Of a stretch of 64,000 bases of DNA, positions 24,640 to 35,132 are shown piece by piece (position 1 is the first letter of the stretch; the number at the start of each line of letters is the position of its first letter). Origin of the DNA: Limnoperna fortunei. Taxonomy: Eukaryota > Mollusca > Bivalvia > Mytilida > Modiolidae. The notes below the pieces were generated by a model. That model was not told the DNA's origin. It was given only the letters and a program-made list of their open reading frames with translations, and did no database searches. The stretch is taken from assembly GCA_944474755.1 (NCBI GenBank), contig OX104111.1, forward strand, positions 113,714,545 through 113,778,544, read 5' to 3'. The position numbers were made by a program, and so were the translations under genes.

Positions 24640-25044
24640 ATTATGTAATATTTCTAGGTAAAATATTATCATATTTTTCCGATGGTCAATATTTTGTTTA
24701 CAGTCGATTTTGTCTTTTGTTGGTCTATGAATTCTTTAACTTTACTTTCGTCAACAATCGAATTAACTATCATTTGTTTAGTTACGGTTGTGCTAATTCT
24801 CCTCACGATAGAAGATCATGTTTTGTTGCTACGCACCCGACAAAACATGATCTTCTATCGTGAGGAGAATTGAATTAGCACAACCGTAACTAAACAAATG
24901 AAAGTTAATTCGATTGTCGACGAAAGTAAAGTTAAAGAATTCATAGACCAACAAAAGACAAAATCGACTGTAAACAAAATATTGACCATCGAAAAATATG
25001 ATAATATTTTACCTAGTAAAATATTACATAATGGGTGCGTAGCA
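24640..25044. repeat. Large palindrome: host sequence inverted at a transposon insertion point
   Basis: Left arm 24640-24826 and right arm 24839-25032 are nearly perfect reverse complements, meeting at GATCATGTTTTGT and ACAAAACATGATC. The right arm is enclosed by the 12-bp inverted pair TGCTACGCACCC (24827-24838) and GGGTGCGTAGCA (25033-25044). In unit B only one arm exists (60692-60880), followed directly by module N. The second arm is thus a unit A-specific inverted copy of host DNA at the left edge of the 6.5 kb insertion. Confidence 0.8.
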
Positions 25045-25136
25045 TTACTCCAACAGCCCATTACTCCGACAGCCCATTTCTCCGACAGTCCATTAATCCG
25101 ACAACCCAATACTCCGACAGCCCATTTCTCCGACAA
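25041..25136 (-). repeat. Left subterminal 16-bp repeats of the MULE insertion
   Basis: Six tandem units close to CCCATTACTCCGACAG. The same motif appears reversed (GTCGGAGTAATGGGTT) at the other end of the insertion. Inverted subterminal repeats like these usually serve as transposase binding sites; that role is inferred here. Confidence 0.7.
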
Positions 25137-25254
25137 AGAAAGAAACGTATATGTATATATTTATCATGACATGTTTTTATAACAAACATCTGGATATGTA
25201 TGTGATGTTGTAAAGGTCAATACTAGATGGGGATGAAACTGTGATAAGCTACTA

Positions 25255-25490
25255 CTGGGGCCGGCATACGCATCACAAGCAGGGACTGCTTTCTCTTCCG
25301 GAGCACCTGAGTTCACTCCCGTTTTGACTTGGTATTATTATATGTGTTTTTTGTATGTTGTTATATGTTGTGTCGTTTGTTTTTGTGATAATTTTATGCA
25401 TACCGATTTTGTCTTGGCCTTTTCAGACTTACGACATTCGATTGCCCCGTTTTTACGCCTTTGCTTCTTTGTAACTGGAACAAGTAAATA
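25255..25490 (+). repeat. Dispersed repeat with GAGCACCTGAGTTCACTCCC motif, copy 1
   Basis: Contains GGGACTGCTTTCTC, then CCGGAGCACCTGAGTTCAC and a T/G-rich stretch ending near GTAACTGGAACAAG. A diverged relative lies at 38940-39118 in module N. I know similar sequence as common in mollusc genomes but cannot name the family. No coding capacity. Confidence 0.55.
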
Positions 25491-25499
25491 ATGTTTTTT

Positions 25500-25716
25500 G
25501 GCCGGATTTCACGGAGTAAAAAATCCGGGTATTAAAATGGTGAATGTTGGGCGGGCGGCGTGCGGGCGAATGGGAAAACATTCTGTAACAGTTTTCTCAG
25601 CAACTACTAATCACATTCTCTTGTAATTTGGTATGCAGCATCAGCATGGCCCCCATAACGTGGGATTCGATTTTAGGTCTGTCGCTCACCTACTTCCTGT
25701 TTAACGAAATCCGGCC
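25500..25716. mobile_element. 217-bp MITE with perfect 11-bp terminal inverted repeats
   Basis: Starts GGCCGGATTTC and ends GAAATCCGGCC, an exact 11-bp inverted pair. It is more GC-rich than its surroundings, including GGGCGGGCGGCGTGCGGGCG near 25549. There is no open reading frame. Target duplication is unclear because both sides are T-rich. It is nested in the MULE insertion. Confidence 0.6.
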
Positions 25717-26903
25717 CTTTCTGTCTTTGATCGATTTTTTTTTATTATTGGAAGGTAAAGTATAGGTGGTAAGAACACCTAATATTTAATTGTACTGAAA
25801 CGTCACTGAAGACCTTTATTGATTCATGTCTATTTTTGTTGGTTTTTCTTTTTATTAACTTCTAGGATTCGAATGCCCATTTGGTACTTCTTTGCTTCTT
25901 ATTTTAATATAGATACATGTATTTGAAAATACCAATTCCAACACCCAATCTACATCAGTGCGATGAATAAGTATTACTAATATGTTCAAAAAGTTCATCA
26001 ATAAATATAATCTCAAGTCGGAGAGTTACACTAATGTACGTCTCGCCTGCCGGCACCATTGAAATACCTTGTTATTCCCTTATACACTCATTAATCTATT
26101 AGCTATTGTGAAAATAATCCAACATGAAGTCTTGCATTCTCCAAATATACCAACCACTCAACTGAAAATCCAAGATGAAGCAAAAGATAAGGATGCAGCT
26201 GTAAAAGTTACGCATATCAAGTTTCAATAATCTAGGACTTTTCATTGACAGTAAACTCTGTCGCCAACGCCGCCGCAAAAGCAACGCCTATGTCTCGCTC
26301 CGCTTCTCTGGCGAGACAAAAATGGAGATGCCCATAAAACCTCAAAGCGAAGCACGAAATAATGCGGTACCTACATGACTTTTACTGTATTGAGTAGTCC
26401 TTGTTATTGTGATTGTACGCGTACAAGTTTTCATAAAGATCCCACTTTTGGCTTTCTAATATCTGCTTAAATGCAAAGGTACATGAACATATAAAAACAC
26501 GTGTGACTGACATATCTATACAGACTAATACACTCGGAGAGATTTTTGTCCCATAACTTTTGCTAAAGGGTTGTTAAAAACATTTGTATTTAAATAGTTT
26601 TCAAGTAAGCAAGATATAACAAAAGTCCATTTTGACTTTGATTATTTTTGTACTCTTTGAAATTCAGTTAACTTTTACCAATACATTTTCGTAAGAGCGT
26701 CTCTGAGGAGTTTTTCTAAAGTAAAGAGCGTCAGACGCGATTTAAAATTTGCTGGCTTGACACTTTGTTAATTAGTTGGTTAAAAAGTTGGTTGTTGTAA
26801 ATTTGTTTTTAGGAAACAAGTCTTGGTTTTAATTTATACTATGTTTCATTTTATTGCAAAAACTATTCAAAATGAAGAAAAACGTCATACAATCATTTCA
26901 CTG
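25717..26903. other. Downstream flank of the MULE gene, no gene recognised
   Basis: About 1.2 kb of AT-rich DNA. It contains a small hairpin GTCTCGC/GCGAGAC at 26292-26317 within a GC-richer patch (CCAACGCCGCCGCAAAAGC). The minus-strand frame at 26099-26284 is unrecognised. I see no tRNA or conserved protein segment. Confidence 0.4.
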
Positions 26904-26909
26904 TTTATT
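26904..26909 (-). terminator. Candidate polyadenylation signal of the MULE gene
   Basis: AATAAA on the minus strand about 70 bp downstream of the TGA at 26981-26983. A further candidate lies at 26850-26855. Position and form fit, but hexamers like this are frequent by chance in AT-rich DNA. Confidence 0.4.
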
Positions 26910-27289
26910 GTGCACATGAAATCTAAAACATTAAATAGTGCCAGTTACACGAAAGATGCGATTAAGTTACTGACTGCTGATCAAAAGTCGTCCAAATCTC
27001 TCACGCCGGCATTGTACTCCCGTTTTAGTCTTATCAAACGAGCTTCAAGGTTCCTCCATTTTCGGCGCCTAGGGGGTGGAAGATCTCCTCTGTTTACAGA
27101 ATCAATGGTCGTCTCTGTGTTACATTGCTCATCTTTTAAACATCTAATGAATTTCCAAAGAGACGGATGTCGAACCAAGACGGACTGGTTCCAAGCTCGA
27201 TGAAAACCTGAAAACATAAAAAACAAGTAAATCCGCTGTAAACGTATGCACATGCTTAATAGTGATACCCCTCTCCCCGATATTATGCT

Positions 27290-27487
27290 TTGCTTAAAGG
27301 TAATCAGGAAGTAGATGACCTAGTAGCATAAAATCGCTATACACCATATGTTACTACAGGATATATTAAAGCTTTATGCAAAATGTCAGACCTCAACAGC
27401 TTAGAAAACTGCGACGGAAATTGTTTTACTGACGGACGGACAAGCGTAAACAGTATACCCCCTCTTCTACGAAGCGGGGTATAATAA
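27290..27487 (+). repeat. Dispersed repeat with GGACGGAC and GGGGTATAATA end, copy 1
   Basis: Runs from AATCAGGAAGTAGATGACC through ACTGACGGACGGACAAGCG to AAGCGGGGTATAATAAA. It shares its order with 27590-27832, including CAGGAAGTAGATGAC. The family is unnamed by me; similar ends are common in mollusc sequence. Confidence 0.55.
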
Positions 27488-27589
27488 AATGATCGATATA
27501 CTTATAGCAAAGTACAGTATATATTATGGCAACCTGTTTGAAGTAGTCAATTTGTAATAAAAAGTCATTCGTTAAACAAGGGGTTGCAC

Positions 27590-27832
27590 TAAGTCGTGCT
27601 AAGGATACCCTACTCGACCAATCAGAAAACAGGAAGTAGATGACAGACTGACCTGGAAAGGGGAGGCGCGTTACAACTCTATCCTGCTAAAGCTGTAGAC
27701 TAAATTTGAAATCAATCCCTTTAGTAGAAGCTGAGAAATCTGTTACGAAAGTTTGTATCGGACGGACAGACGGACGGACGGACGGACAAGGTGATTGCAA
27801 TATAGCCCCCTCTCTTACGAATGGGGTATAAT
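27590..27832 (+). repeat. Dispersed repeat with GGACGGAC and GGGGTATAATA end, copy 2
   Basis: Longer copy with ACCAATCAGAAAACAGGAAG, a run of CGGA units at about 27765-27790, and the end GAATGGGGTATAATATAT. Same orientation as copy 1 about 100 bp away. It could be two insertions or a local duplication. Confidence 0.55.
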
Positions 27833-29877
27833 ATATTAACGTTTACTTGAATAATTTAGGGACTATTCTTAACTTTCTTCAGTAAACTTCTTTACAAGAT
27901 ATTACTCCCTTAAGTATAAAACATATTTTAAATGTCAAGTCACAAAACGGAACACTTCTTTGATGAAAAATCAGATCTAGAGGTACTAAAAAAGGCACTT
28001 GAGTTTATTACTAGGTTTGTAATAATTTGATTGCAAACCTATTTCAAAGTTTTAATACAATTATATTAAGATACTAATAAGTTCATAAGTTTTAAATACG
28101 AGAATCGCACGACAAAAATGAGAAATTTGTAAATAGATATGAAATTGACTGGCGAATCGAAAGTCGGTTGCCTCATAAAACGTGCTAAATGGTGTTTTGT
28201 GCAAAATATTAATTGAAAGCAGCTGCATATATTTGTAAAATTCGGCTTCTCTATGTTTAACTTTTATACTTAGTGATTAATTCGTATAATAATACTAGTT
28301 TTAAGGAGATATGAACCTGTGAATGAATATTTTGGAATATTGTCGATATCTGTTACTTTTATCCATTTAATAAATGCATGGAAATTAATTTCCCCATTGA
28401 CTCCCTATTTCTTTTCATTATTTCCAAGATCATGGGTAAATAATCAGACATAACAAATAAATTCAGTAAGATTGAATTGTCATTTATATGCACTGTTTTA
28501 ATGTCATTCTTTCAATGAAAAATCAAGAGGAGTCTGGTTCCCGCCAAATTTTAGAATCTTTAAATCTAACTTATAAATGTATATACATCATGTGCATTTT
28601 TTTTGTAAATTAATTTAATTAATTTTTTTGTATGGGAAATCATTTTAGGAACATTTAATTACTTTTTTCATATAGGCTAATTGATTAAAAATCTTACTTT
28701 CAACGAAGTTGTTGCTCCTGTTGTCCATCTCCCTCTCAAAAACATTCCACATTGTAGGAGCGAAATTACCATCTAAATAGTTTCTTTCAACATAGCTGAA
28801 GAAATCATTCAGTGCTGGGAAGCGACGAATCAGGCGTCTAGTTCTGTTGGAGTTGCGATGAATGTTAAAGTTTTGTTGAACTAACAGCAAGGGCAGATAC
28901 CCGATAGACATCACTATTCTAATGCATTTTCTTAACCTTTCATTGCCAAACCTGATGATTGTATCTGTCGCAAAAGGGCTTTGGTGAAATGAAAGTAACA
29001 ACCACTAAGTTGTGCCTGTGGAAGATCTGTCTGAATGGCTGTAATAAGGGCCTGTTCAAAGTCACAGATGGCCCTCGTTGGTCTCTATCTATGGCCAGTT
29101 TCTTGCCTGATCTTCTGTTTGAGTACCTGTAAGATCTGTCTGTATTGGCTCACAGTCTTCCCAGTGACCAAGCAGCTAGCTAGAAGTACAAATCTATTTC
29201 TGAATTTACCATGCACTGTGAAAAATTGACTGTATGGACGAGGACAGGTTCGAAATGTACCATCCATATAAATGTCCGTGCATCGTCTTAGTGAATGCAG
29301 ATTATCTGAAGTTGAAAAAATAAAAATACCCCAATCATTATCCTGGTGAATCAAAAACTCGTCCCCAGACCAGGTCTCACGCCATACACCAGCAATATCT
29401 ACATCACCTATTTCCCAAGGGATGTTAGGAACTAGCTCCTGTCTTTTACGGGTCATCGCACTTCTCACGGATTGAAATAGAGGAACAGATTCAATGTCGC
29501 CTCCTCCCTGTTGATGTCCTCTTACGACAGCGTCGTATATTCTCTTAATAGGCAGGCTGGGGTCCTGTTGTACTTTTAGCAGGAGTCGTTCTTTAAATTC
29601 TGACTTGGCGATACCGACATCTTCATGGGGATGGTTATGGTCGTTTGGCTCATTCAGGACATTGATGTTTGGATTTCTGGCCTCCAAATCAAAGACATCA
29701 GTCTTAAGCGGGGCTCTGCAACCTTCTCTCCAGCATCTCCAATAGATGATGCCCCGACGTTCTCTATTCTTCTGATACTTAAAACCTTGGTATACTAAAA
29801 CTCGACCACCGCGATTCCTTGATATCACCCTTGCAGGCATTTTTTCTACTTTACAAAGTAAGCGTTTGTTTGTACGG

Positions 29878-29885
29878 TATATATA
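29878..29885 (-). promoter_or_regulatory. TATA-like element upstream of the MULE gene
   Basis: TATATATA about 38 bp upstream of the chosen ATG at 29840, which would give a very short 5' leader. The adjoining minus-strand sequence CCGTACAAACAAACG resembles the CGTACAAACGATTT repeats inside the foldback at 30072-30647, so it may also be a protein binding site. Position-based inference only. Confidence 0.4.
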
Positions 29886-30071
29886 CCCGAAGATTTGGCA
29901 TCTGTCAATCGTTATAGTGAACTCTTTTAAGATCATGCAGAGGCTGACATTGTGACATTTCAACTTCCGCATCTTTTTTTCAAAACTTTCATGAAGATGA
30001 GTATTTTTGACATGTCATTCATGGGACCGGAAATACAAGTTTGTCTTTCTCAAGTTTGTCATTTTTTTTCG

Positions 30072-30647
30072 ACGGCTTATTCGTGCCAAACACCAAAAAG
30101 GAAAAAAAATATTTATTTCGTTTGTACGATTTATTAATCCGTTTGTAAGGTTTATTAAATCGTTTGTACGATTTATTAAATCGTTTGTACGATTTATTAA
30201 ATCGTTTGTACGATTTATAAAATCGTTTTATACGGTATATTAAATCGTTTATACGGTCTATTAATTGGTTTGAACGGTTTATACATGTGGTCCCTATGGT
30301 CCCGGATAATCAAGCAGATGGCCATCTACCTAGACCACATGCTCCCCATAGTCCTTGATAATCAAAAGTAGATCGTCCACTACCTACCTGGTCCCTGATA
30401 ATCAAATGTTGATAACCAACTACCTAGACCATGTGGTCCCTTTGGTCCCCAATAATCAATAGTAGATGGCCAACTACTTCGATGTGGTCCCTATGATCCC
30501 TGATAAAAATCGTACAAACGATTTAACAAACCGTACAAACGGATTAATAAATCGTACAACGATTTAATAAACCGTACAAACGATTTCATATACCGTACAA
30601 ACGAAACAATTTTTTTTTCTTTTTGTTGCTTGGCACGAATAAGCCGT
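30072..30647. mobile_element. 576-bp foldback element with 21-bp repeat arms
   Basis: Ends are a perfect 17-bp inverted pair, ACGGCTTATTCGTGCCA and its complement at 30631-30647. Each arm then carries tandem 21-bp units near CGTTTGTACGATTTATTAAA: about eight at 30118-30280 and five at about 30508-30604, in opposite orientation. The centre (about 30285-30505) has four to five diverged units of 45-55 bp with GTGGTCCCTATGGTCCC and TAGATGGCCAACTACCTAG. There is no transposase inside; frames at 30007-30243 and 30491-30682 only translate the 21-bp units. It lies about 190 bp upstream of the MULE gene. Confidence 0.75.
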
Positions 30648-30649
30648 GG

Positions 30650-31302
30650 TATTTTGTTTAGATAATACATGTATAGATACATGTTAATACATCACATTCT
30701 AAGATTCTAAATAGGTAAAAATCATATAAACATTAAATAAATTAAATAGTACTGTAAATGTATGTAAATTTGAAGGCTGATCCGTTTTATTTAGCTTTGA
30801 CCAAATTATGCCTTAAAACAAATTATAACATTCCCATAAGAAAGTAAGTTTGACATGTTCTACAAGGTTGCATGTTGACTCCAACCCCAAATACCGGAAG
30901 CAAGCCCTTTGGACCATATTCAATGTCATACTGTAACCACCCACCCACCTACCCACCCCCTGTTCCCCGAAATAAATATTTCATAATATACCGCAAGAAA
31001 AATAAAATGATTGATTTTAAGGAATTAAAGGTCTAGATATAGGGGTGTTCCGGGTGTTGCCCCCCCCACGTTCCTCTGGAAATTGTTACTTTCGTGCAGA
31101 TGTTCGACAAAATTGGTAAGGACCTCCCCACTTTTAAAAAATTTCTGAATCCGTCCCTGCTTTTAGAATGAATATAAAGTGCATTTTTGACCGGGTTACA
31201 TAATGTGCAAACCCGGATTATAGTGATAAATATCGAGCGACGGCGGACGGAGGTACTACCACAGCCTATTTATTTCATACAAATACTTGTATGTTTTTGT
31301 AA
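30650..31302. other. Right interior of the MULE insertion, no gene recognised
   Basis: AT-rich DNA with patches resembling dispersed repeats: CCACCCACCTACCCACCCCC near 30941, a C-run near 31061, and the small hairpin CCGGGTT/AACCCGG at about 31191-31216. No open frame with recognisable motifs. Confidence 0.35.
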
Positions 31303-31303
31303 T

Positions 31304-31367
31304 TGTCGGAGTAATGGGTTGTCGGAGCAATGGGCTGTCGGAATAATGGGTTGTCGGAATAATGATC
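31304..31367 (+). repeat. Right subterminal 16-bp repeats of the MULE insertion
   Basis: Four tandem units near GTCGGAGTAATGGGTT, the reverse complement of the cluster at 25041-25136. They end a few bases before the right copy of the GTTTTGT direct repeat. Confidence 0.7.
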
Positions 31368-31381
31368 TGACCCCGTTTTGT

Positions 31382-34151
31382 CTTATATATCTAGTTTATA
31401 CTATTGTTCAATAGGATGGATGAGAACCTTAGTAAACAATTTGGAAAAGAGATTATTTCGATGTAGATCAATGCTGCTAGGTCTGTACTAGACATCCTTA
31501 ACTCAGGGCATTTACTGACATATTATTAAGAACTGTACAACATGCTTGTCACTGAACAAATCAATCGATACGTTACGGTTTTTAAATAAAAGTAGAAAGT
31601 AGAAGAACATAATAATATGAGGAAATGGCAAACAAAACAAGTTGATTTATAAGCACTTTCGAAACACGCTGACGTATATTTCAAGGACATGGTCCGTAAA
31701 ATAAAAAATATGTCCTTGATATGACACGAACACAAAATGCAGTATCATTAACACTATTACATGTGCAGTCAAACTTTGTTTTTTCGAACTCGGTTGACTC
31801 GATACTTCAATTATATCGATACAATGTTTCAGGTCCGGCATTGTTTCCATCTCTACAAAGGAATTCTTCCTCGGATGTGTTAACAAGTTATAACATGAAA
31901 ACTATTCGATGCACATTTTATTGAGGAAAATTTGTTTTGATTAATTTTACGATATGGATAAAATATTATTTGCACTTGCGCTTTGGTAATTCCAAACTCT
32001 ACGTGAACGTCGTTAAGAAGTTTGGTTGGTAGTTTCAATTTATTTTATTTTAAATCTTGTGCCCTAATGCACCTATTCATTTGTGACAAACTTGCTAACA
32101 TGCGTGTCTTCTTCGATTGTTTTATTAGAAAAAAATTACTATCGTTTTACATTTTTTCAATTTAAATAGAATTCTTTAATTGCTTCAGACTTGGATAAAA
32201 AGTCATTGGGTGATACTAAACTATATAAGTACAAAGTACGTGAAAGATTACACTTAACCCTTTCTTGTCTGAACGTATTATATTTTACAAAGACGCAAAA
32301 GGTAATTTGTAGCTGTGAAAAAACACTGTTTAAATACTTTGAAAAATTGGTACAATGAACAGTTTGTAAGGACTCCTTACGGTACTTCATACTCCATAAA
32401 ATTATTGACTTAATAGAATATGGATTAATATACATATGTTCATTCTGAATGAATTTAGTTTGCTCGCCAAAAGCCACACTCTACATATTTGAGTGCGTAC
32501 GTATGATAAAAGTTGTTAGAACGACAACAATTGGGTACTGACTCTTAAAAAGCAAACATTACAAAACAGTAAACGCTAAGATACTGATGTCATCACTGAA
32601 GATTATCAAGTCGGAAGTCAGCAATGTGTGATCGGGTCTATTTTAACAAGGATTGAAATTGTGCATGCCGATGGTAAGGTTTTCTCAGCAGATTTATTCA
32701 TGCACCATTAAGCTGCAGAATTCATGGTATCTCTGTACTGAAAATATCGTGTAAATTCATTCAAAGTGTACAAAATTAAAACAGACATATTGATTCTTTA
32801 ACAGGAGGCCAGTAGTTTTTCTAATAATATCTTGCATTTTGGAAATTTAAGTGTTGAATGCTTTTATTTGCATACAGTCACCTTCAATATGAAACTAGTG
32901 TTACTATATTACTGACTAAACACTTATCATCCGTTACAATCAACAGACAAACCATACTATGCTACAAGGACCATTTACCGTAGGTATGTGATCGTATAAA
33001 GAATTGACATAGAAACACACGGCAAAAACATTGCAGTTCTCGGTAAATTCGTTGTACTAGAAAATATAAAATATTTTATTTGTTTTATGTCAGTAATTTA
33101 TTTAGAACTTTATTTCCAGTTTTACTAATTCATTAGAAGGAATAACTAAACACCTGCAGAGAACAAGTTTCATGACAATGCTATAATCACAGTAGTGAGG
33201 TTGGTAGATATGATTTTGCTTACAACATGTAGTGATTACATACTATTATCAGTGTACTTGTAATATTGATCTATATAATTTATGCTTTCGTAAATATAAA
33301 GATGAGAAAATAAATGAGACTAGTTTCTTTATTAATTTGTTAACAAAGAACGCCAGTGATTTTCTTACGATGTATGTTAAAGTAATGCACTGTTAAAATA
33401 ATTGTTACGATTTTGCGTGCAGCGTTAGAAATGTGTAAATTTACGTGTAGCAATCTATCACAGCTACAATTAATAAAGATGATTGCAATTTACTAAACAG
33501 TAAAATGTACAGTTTCTGTTATTGATTCAAAGTGTGCATAATAGTATATAGCTTTTAATATTACATAATAGACACACATAAAGTATCTACCATCAAGATA
33601 AAGTAAAAGGATCAAGGTCAGTATCACGAGAAACATTATGCTAGACCTCAACTAAATATGCACAAACGGTTAACAATTGGGATATTGAGTTTCTTTGTTT
33701 GACAAGGAGGTTTTGTTATTCAAGACATTTTGTCTTTAATTTCAGTCTAATTTATCATCTTTCATTCGTTTTACCCGAGGGAGTTTGCGCTACTGATGCG
33801 TAGAACTAATAGTACTACTGTTGTCTAATCGCACCAATTAAAGTTTGATCTTGCTATTTTCATCTTGTTTAATTTACTATCAATTTTTACGAGATAGTGT
33901 ATTTAATCTAGTTCACATTGATGAAAGATGCATTGTTGTATTTGAACATGCAAGTTAAATGTACGACGTCTTGTAACAAAATGTAATTCCACGACAGTAT
34001 CCTATCAGCAAAAATACATACAAGCTAATACTACTTGGGAGAATAATCTTATATAATTATCAACCAGAATCTTGAGCTGCATTTACTACTCTGATATGTG
34101 TTCATAAGAAAGTCATAACATCTTAAGGAAGCCCTACAACGCGGAAGGAAA
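31382..34151 (+). repeat. Module N, copy 2
   Basis: Resumes host module sequence at CTTATATATCTAGTTTATAC, directly after the MULE insertion. It shares its order with 36690-39246 and 60880-62660, for example TTAACAGGAGGCCAGTAGTT near 32800 and ACTGACTAAACACTTATCAT near 32911. It passes into M at 34152. No gene is seen; the minus-strand frame at 32157-32477 is not kept in the other copies. Confidence 0.7.
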
Positions 34152-35132
34152 ATAAATGAATGTTGAGTCAAGCACTCCTTGCCAAAAGATATTCCGGAAG
34201 AAGGAGTACTAAAGCTGACAACAATAGTTTTATTTATCTACGTTTATGTAAAAAAGGATTCTTCGCCTCCTAGTTTTCTAGGAAGATAAAACACATTCCG
34301 AGTTGTTTTTGATTGGTTGACCTTTTACTATTTATTATGAACGATTTTTGTTTTTCCGTTGGAAATACGTTTAACGCTACTTTCATCATTTTTCAAATCT
34401 ATATCATGGCGCCAAGTTTTTATTGGAAGAGTACACGGAAAAATCTACGTCAATAATAATACTTAAATTATATCATCTATGATGCTAATAGAGTAGTTTA
34501 TGAAATCCCTGTTTTTATAGGTTAAAGCAATTAGAAGAAAAAGAACAATAATTTCAAAATAGTTAGTTATCATGACAACTTTATGAATACTGTGGATCGT
34601 TTCAATAGAACATACTAGCGACTGTGATACGATTAACCGTATACAGAAGTGAAGTTTGTATAGCTTTGATCTGTAGATATATTCGATGTGAAAAAAATTT
34701 CTATACTCAAATTCACTGAGGTTTCCTTGATGGATGTAGAAGGTATTTATTTTTATAAGTTGTATTTGGATGAATGATTTGAAATCTAATTATGAAAGTG
34801 AAATCTAACAAAGCTACTACATTGATGGGACTGTTTATCATGTCTTCACGTCAAGTCAACACGTCATTTCTATCATGTTATTACGGGCGGCTTACATAAT
34901 TTTAGAATGGAAATTCTGTCAATACAATTCATGTTATATCATTGTTGGAAGGCGCATTTCATATTACCGTTCATCTGCGATGTTGGCTAGATTTATATAG
35001 AAATTAGCAAAAAAATCGACCGAACATCAATAGTTGAAAGTCAATGTACAACTACAAATTCGGATATATTAAATAAACTCTAGAATAGCTAAACAATTTA
35101 AATTGAATCTAAAATGCTCGTACACATTACTT
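34152..35132 (+). repeat. Module M, copy 4 (3' shortened)
   Basis: Aligns with M copy 1 up to about 35100, then jumps at CGTACACATTACTTGACCG straight to the array lead-in GATAGGTACCATGTCTCTTT. It therefore lacks the last 500 bp or so found in copies 1, 2 and 5. It contains the SINE fragment with ATCATGGCGCCAAGTTTTTA at about 34366-34446. Confidence 0.7.

Larger units (their letters stand above)
27208..28697 (-). other. Intron of the MULE transposase gene (1,490 bp)
   Basis: On the minus strand exon 1 ends GTTGAAA at 28698 and the intron opens GTAAGATT. It closes TTTTTTATGTTTTCAG at 27208 with a clear pyrimidine tract. Joining gives a serine codon and continuous family homology (NNFVE, S, FHRAWNQ) across the junction. 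The intron contains two related dispersed repeats at 27290-27487 and 27590-27832; the remainder, about 27833-28640, is AT-rich without recognisable content. Confidence 0.8.
26981..29840 (-). pseudogene. FLYWCH zinc finger/MULE transposase, two exons, broken
   Basis: Would encode a DNA-binding transposase of the Mutator-like type, about 455 residues. Translation most likely starts at ATG 29840 (MPARVIS); the open frame extends further up but lacks similarity. Residues 7-70 form a FLYWCH zinc finger: aromatic core GFKY, then YWRC..W..GC, with Cys36, Cys41, His68 and His70. The DDE domain follows: first Asp in MDGTFRTCP (residue 193), second Asp in CDFEQAL (about residue 260), then GCYFHFTKAL. 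Exon 1 ends after NNFVE at 28698; exon 2 (27207 down to TGA 26981-26983) continues FHRAWNQ and HPSLWKFIRCLKDEQ, the family's usual C-terminal part. It is damaged: an in-frame TAG at 29085-29087 just before the second Asp, and a one-base frameshift near 28946-28955. I could not assign the third acidic residue. It is the only recognisable gene in the window and is confined to unit A. Confidence 0.88.
24827..31374 (-). mobile_element. 6.5 kb insertion containing a FLYWCH/MULE transposase
   Basis: Present in unit A only. Unit B reads straight through from GATCATGTTTTGT to CTGATATATCTAG at about 60876-60895. The insertion is bounded by the 7-bp direct repeat GTTTTGT (24820-24826 and 31375-31381), one base shorter than the 8-10 bp typical of MULEs. 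Near its two ends lie clusters of one 16-bp repeat in opposite orientation: six units at about 25041-25136 and four at about 31304-31367. This resembles the subterminal repeats of DNA transposons. It carries a broken MULE gene on the minus strand plus secondary insertions: a 217-bp MITE, a 576-bp foldback and dispersed repeats. Exact ends remain uncertain because of the palindrome at the left. Confidence 0.65.
1..34151 (+). repeat. Higher-order tandem unit A (about 34 kb)
   Basis: First of two near-complete copies of a very long tandem unit. Position 1 aligns with 34152 and 62661. Module order is M, array, N, M, array, T, truncated M, array, U, array, V, N. It is longer than unit B because it carries a 6.5 kb MULE-containing insertion and about 5.9 kb of extra array and flanking DNA at 17506-23351, while N at 2150-3740 lacks about 1.2 kb present in the copy at 36400-39246. 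Modules are recognisably homologous by eye with many substitutions and indels, so amplification is not recent. Confidence 0.8.

Noticed and set aside
26292..26317. Hairpin GTCTCGC/GCGAGAC as a regulatory RNA element
   Set aside because: Short stem in a patch that looks like a common dispersed repeat; nothing links it to the MULE transcript.
26823..27203. 126-codon plus-strand frame
   Set aside because: Lies antisense across exon 2 of the MULE gene, whose minus-strand translation shows clear family motifs. This one shows none.
30007..30243. Frame with FVRFIKS repeats
   Set aside because: Translation of the 21-bp units in the foldback arm.
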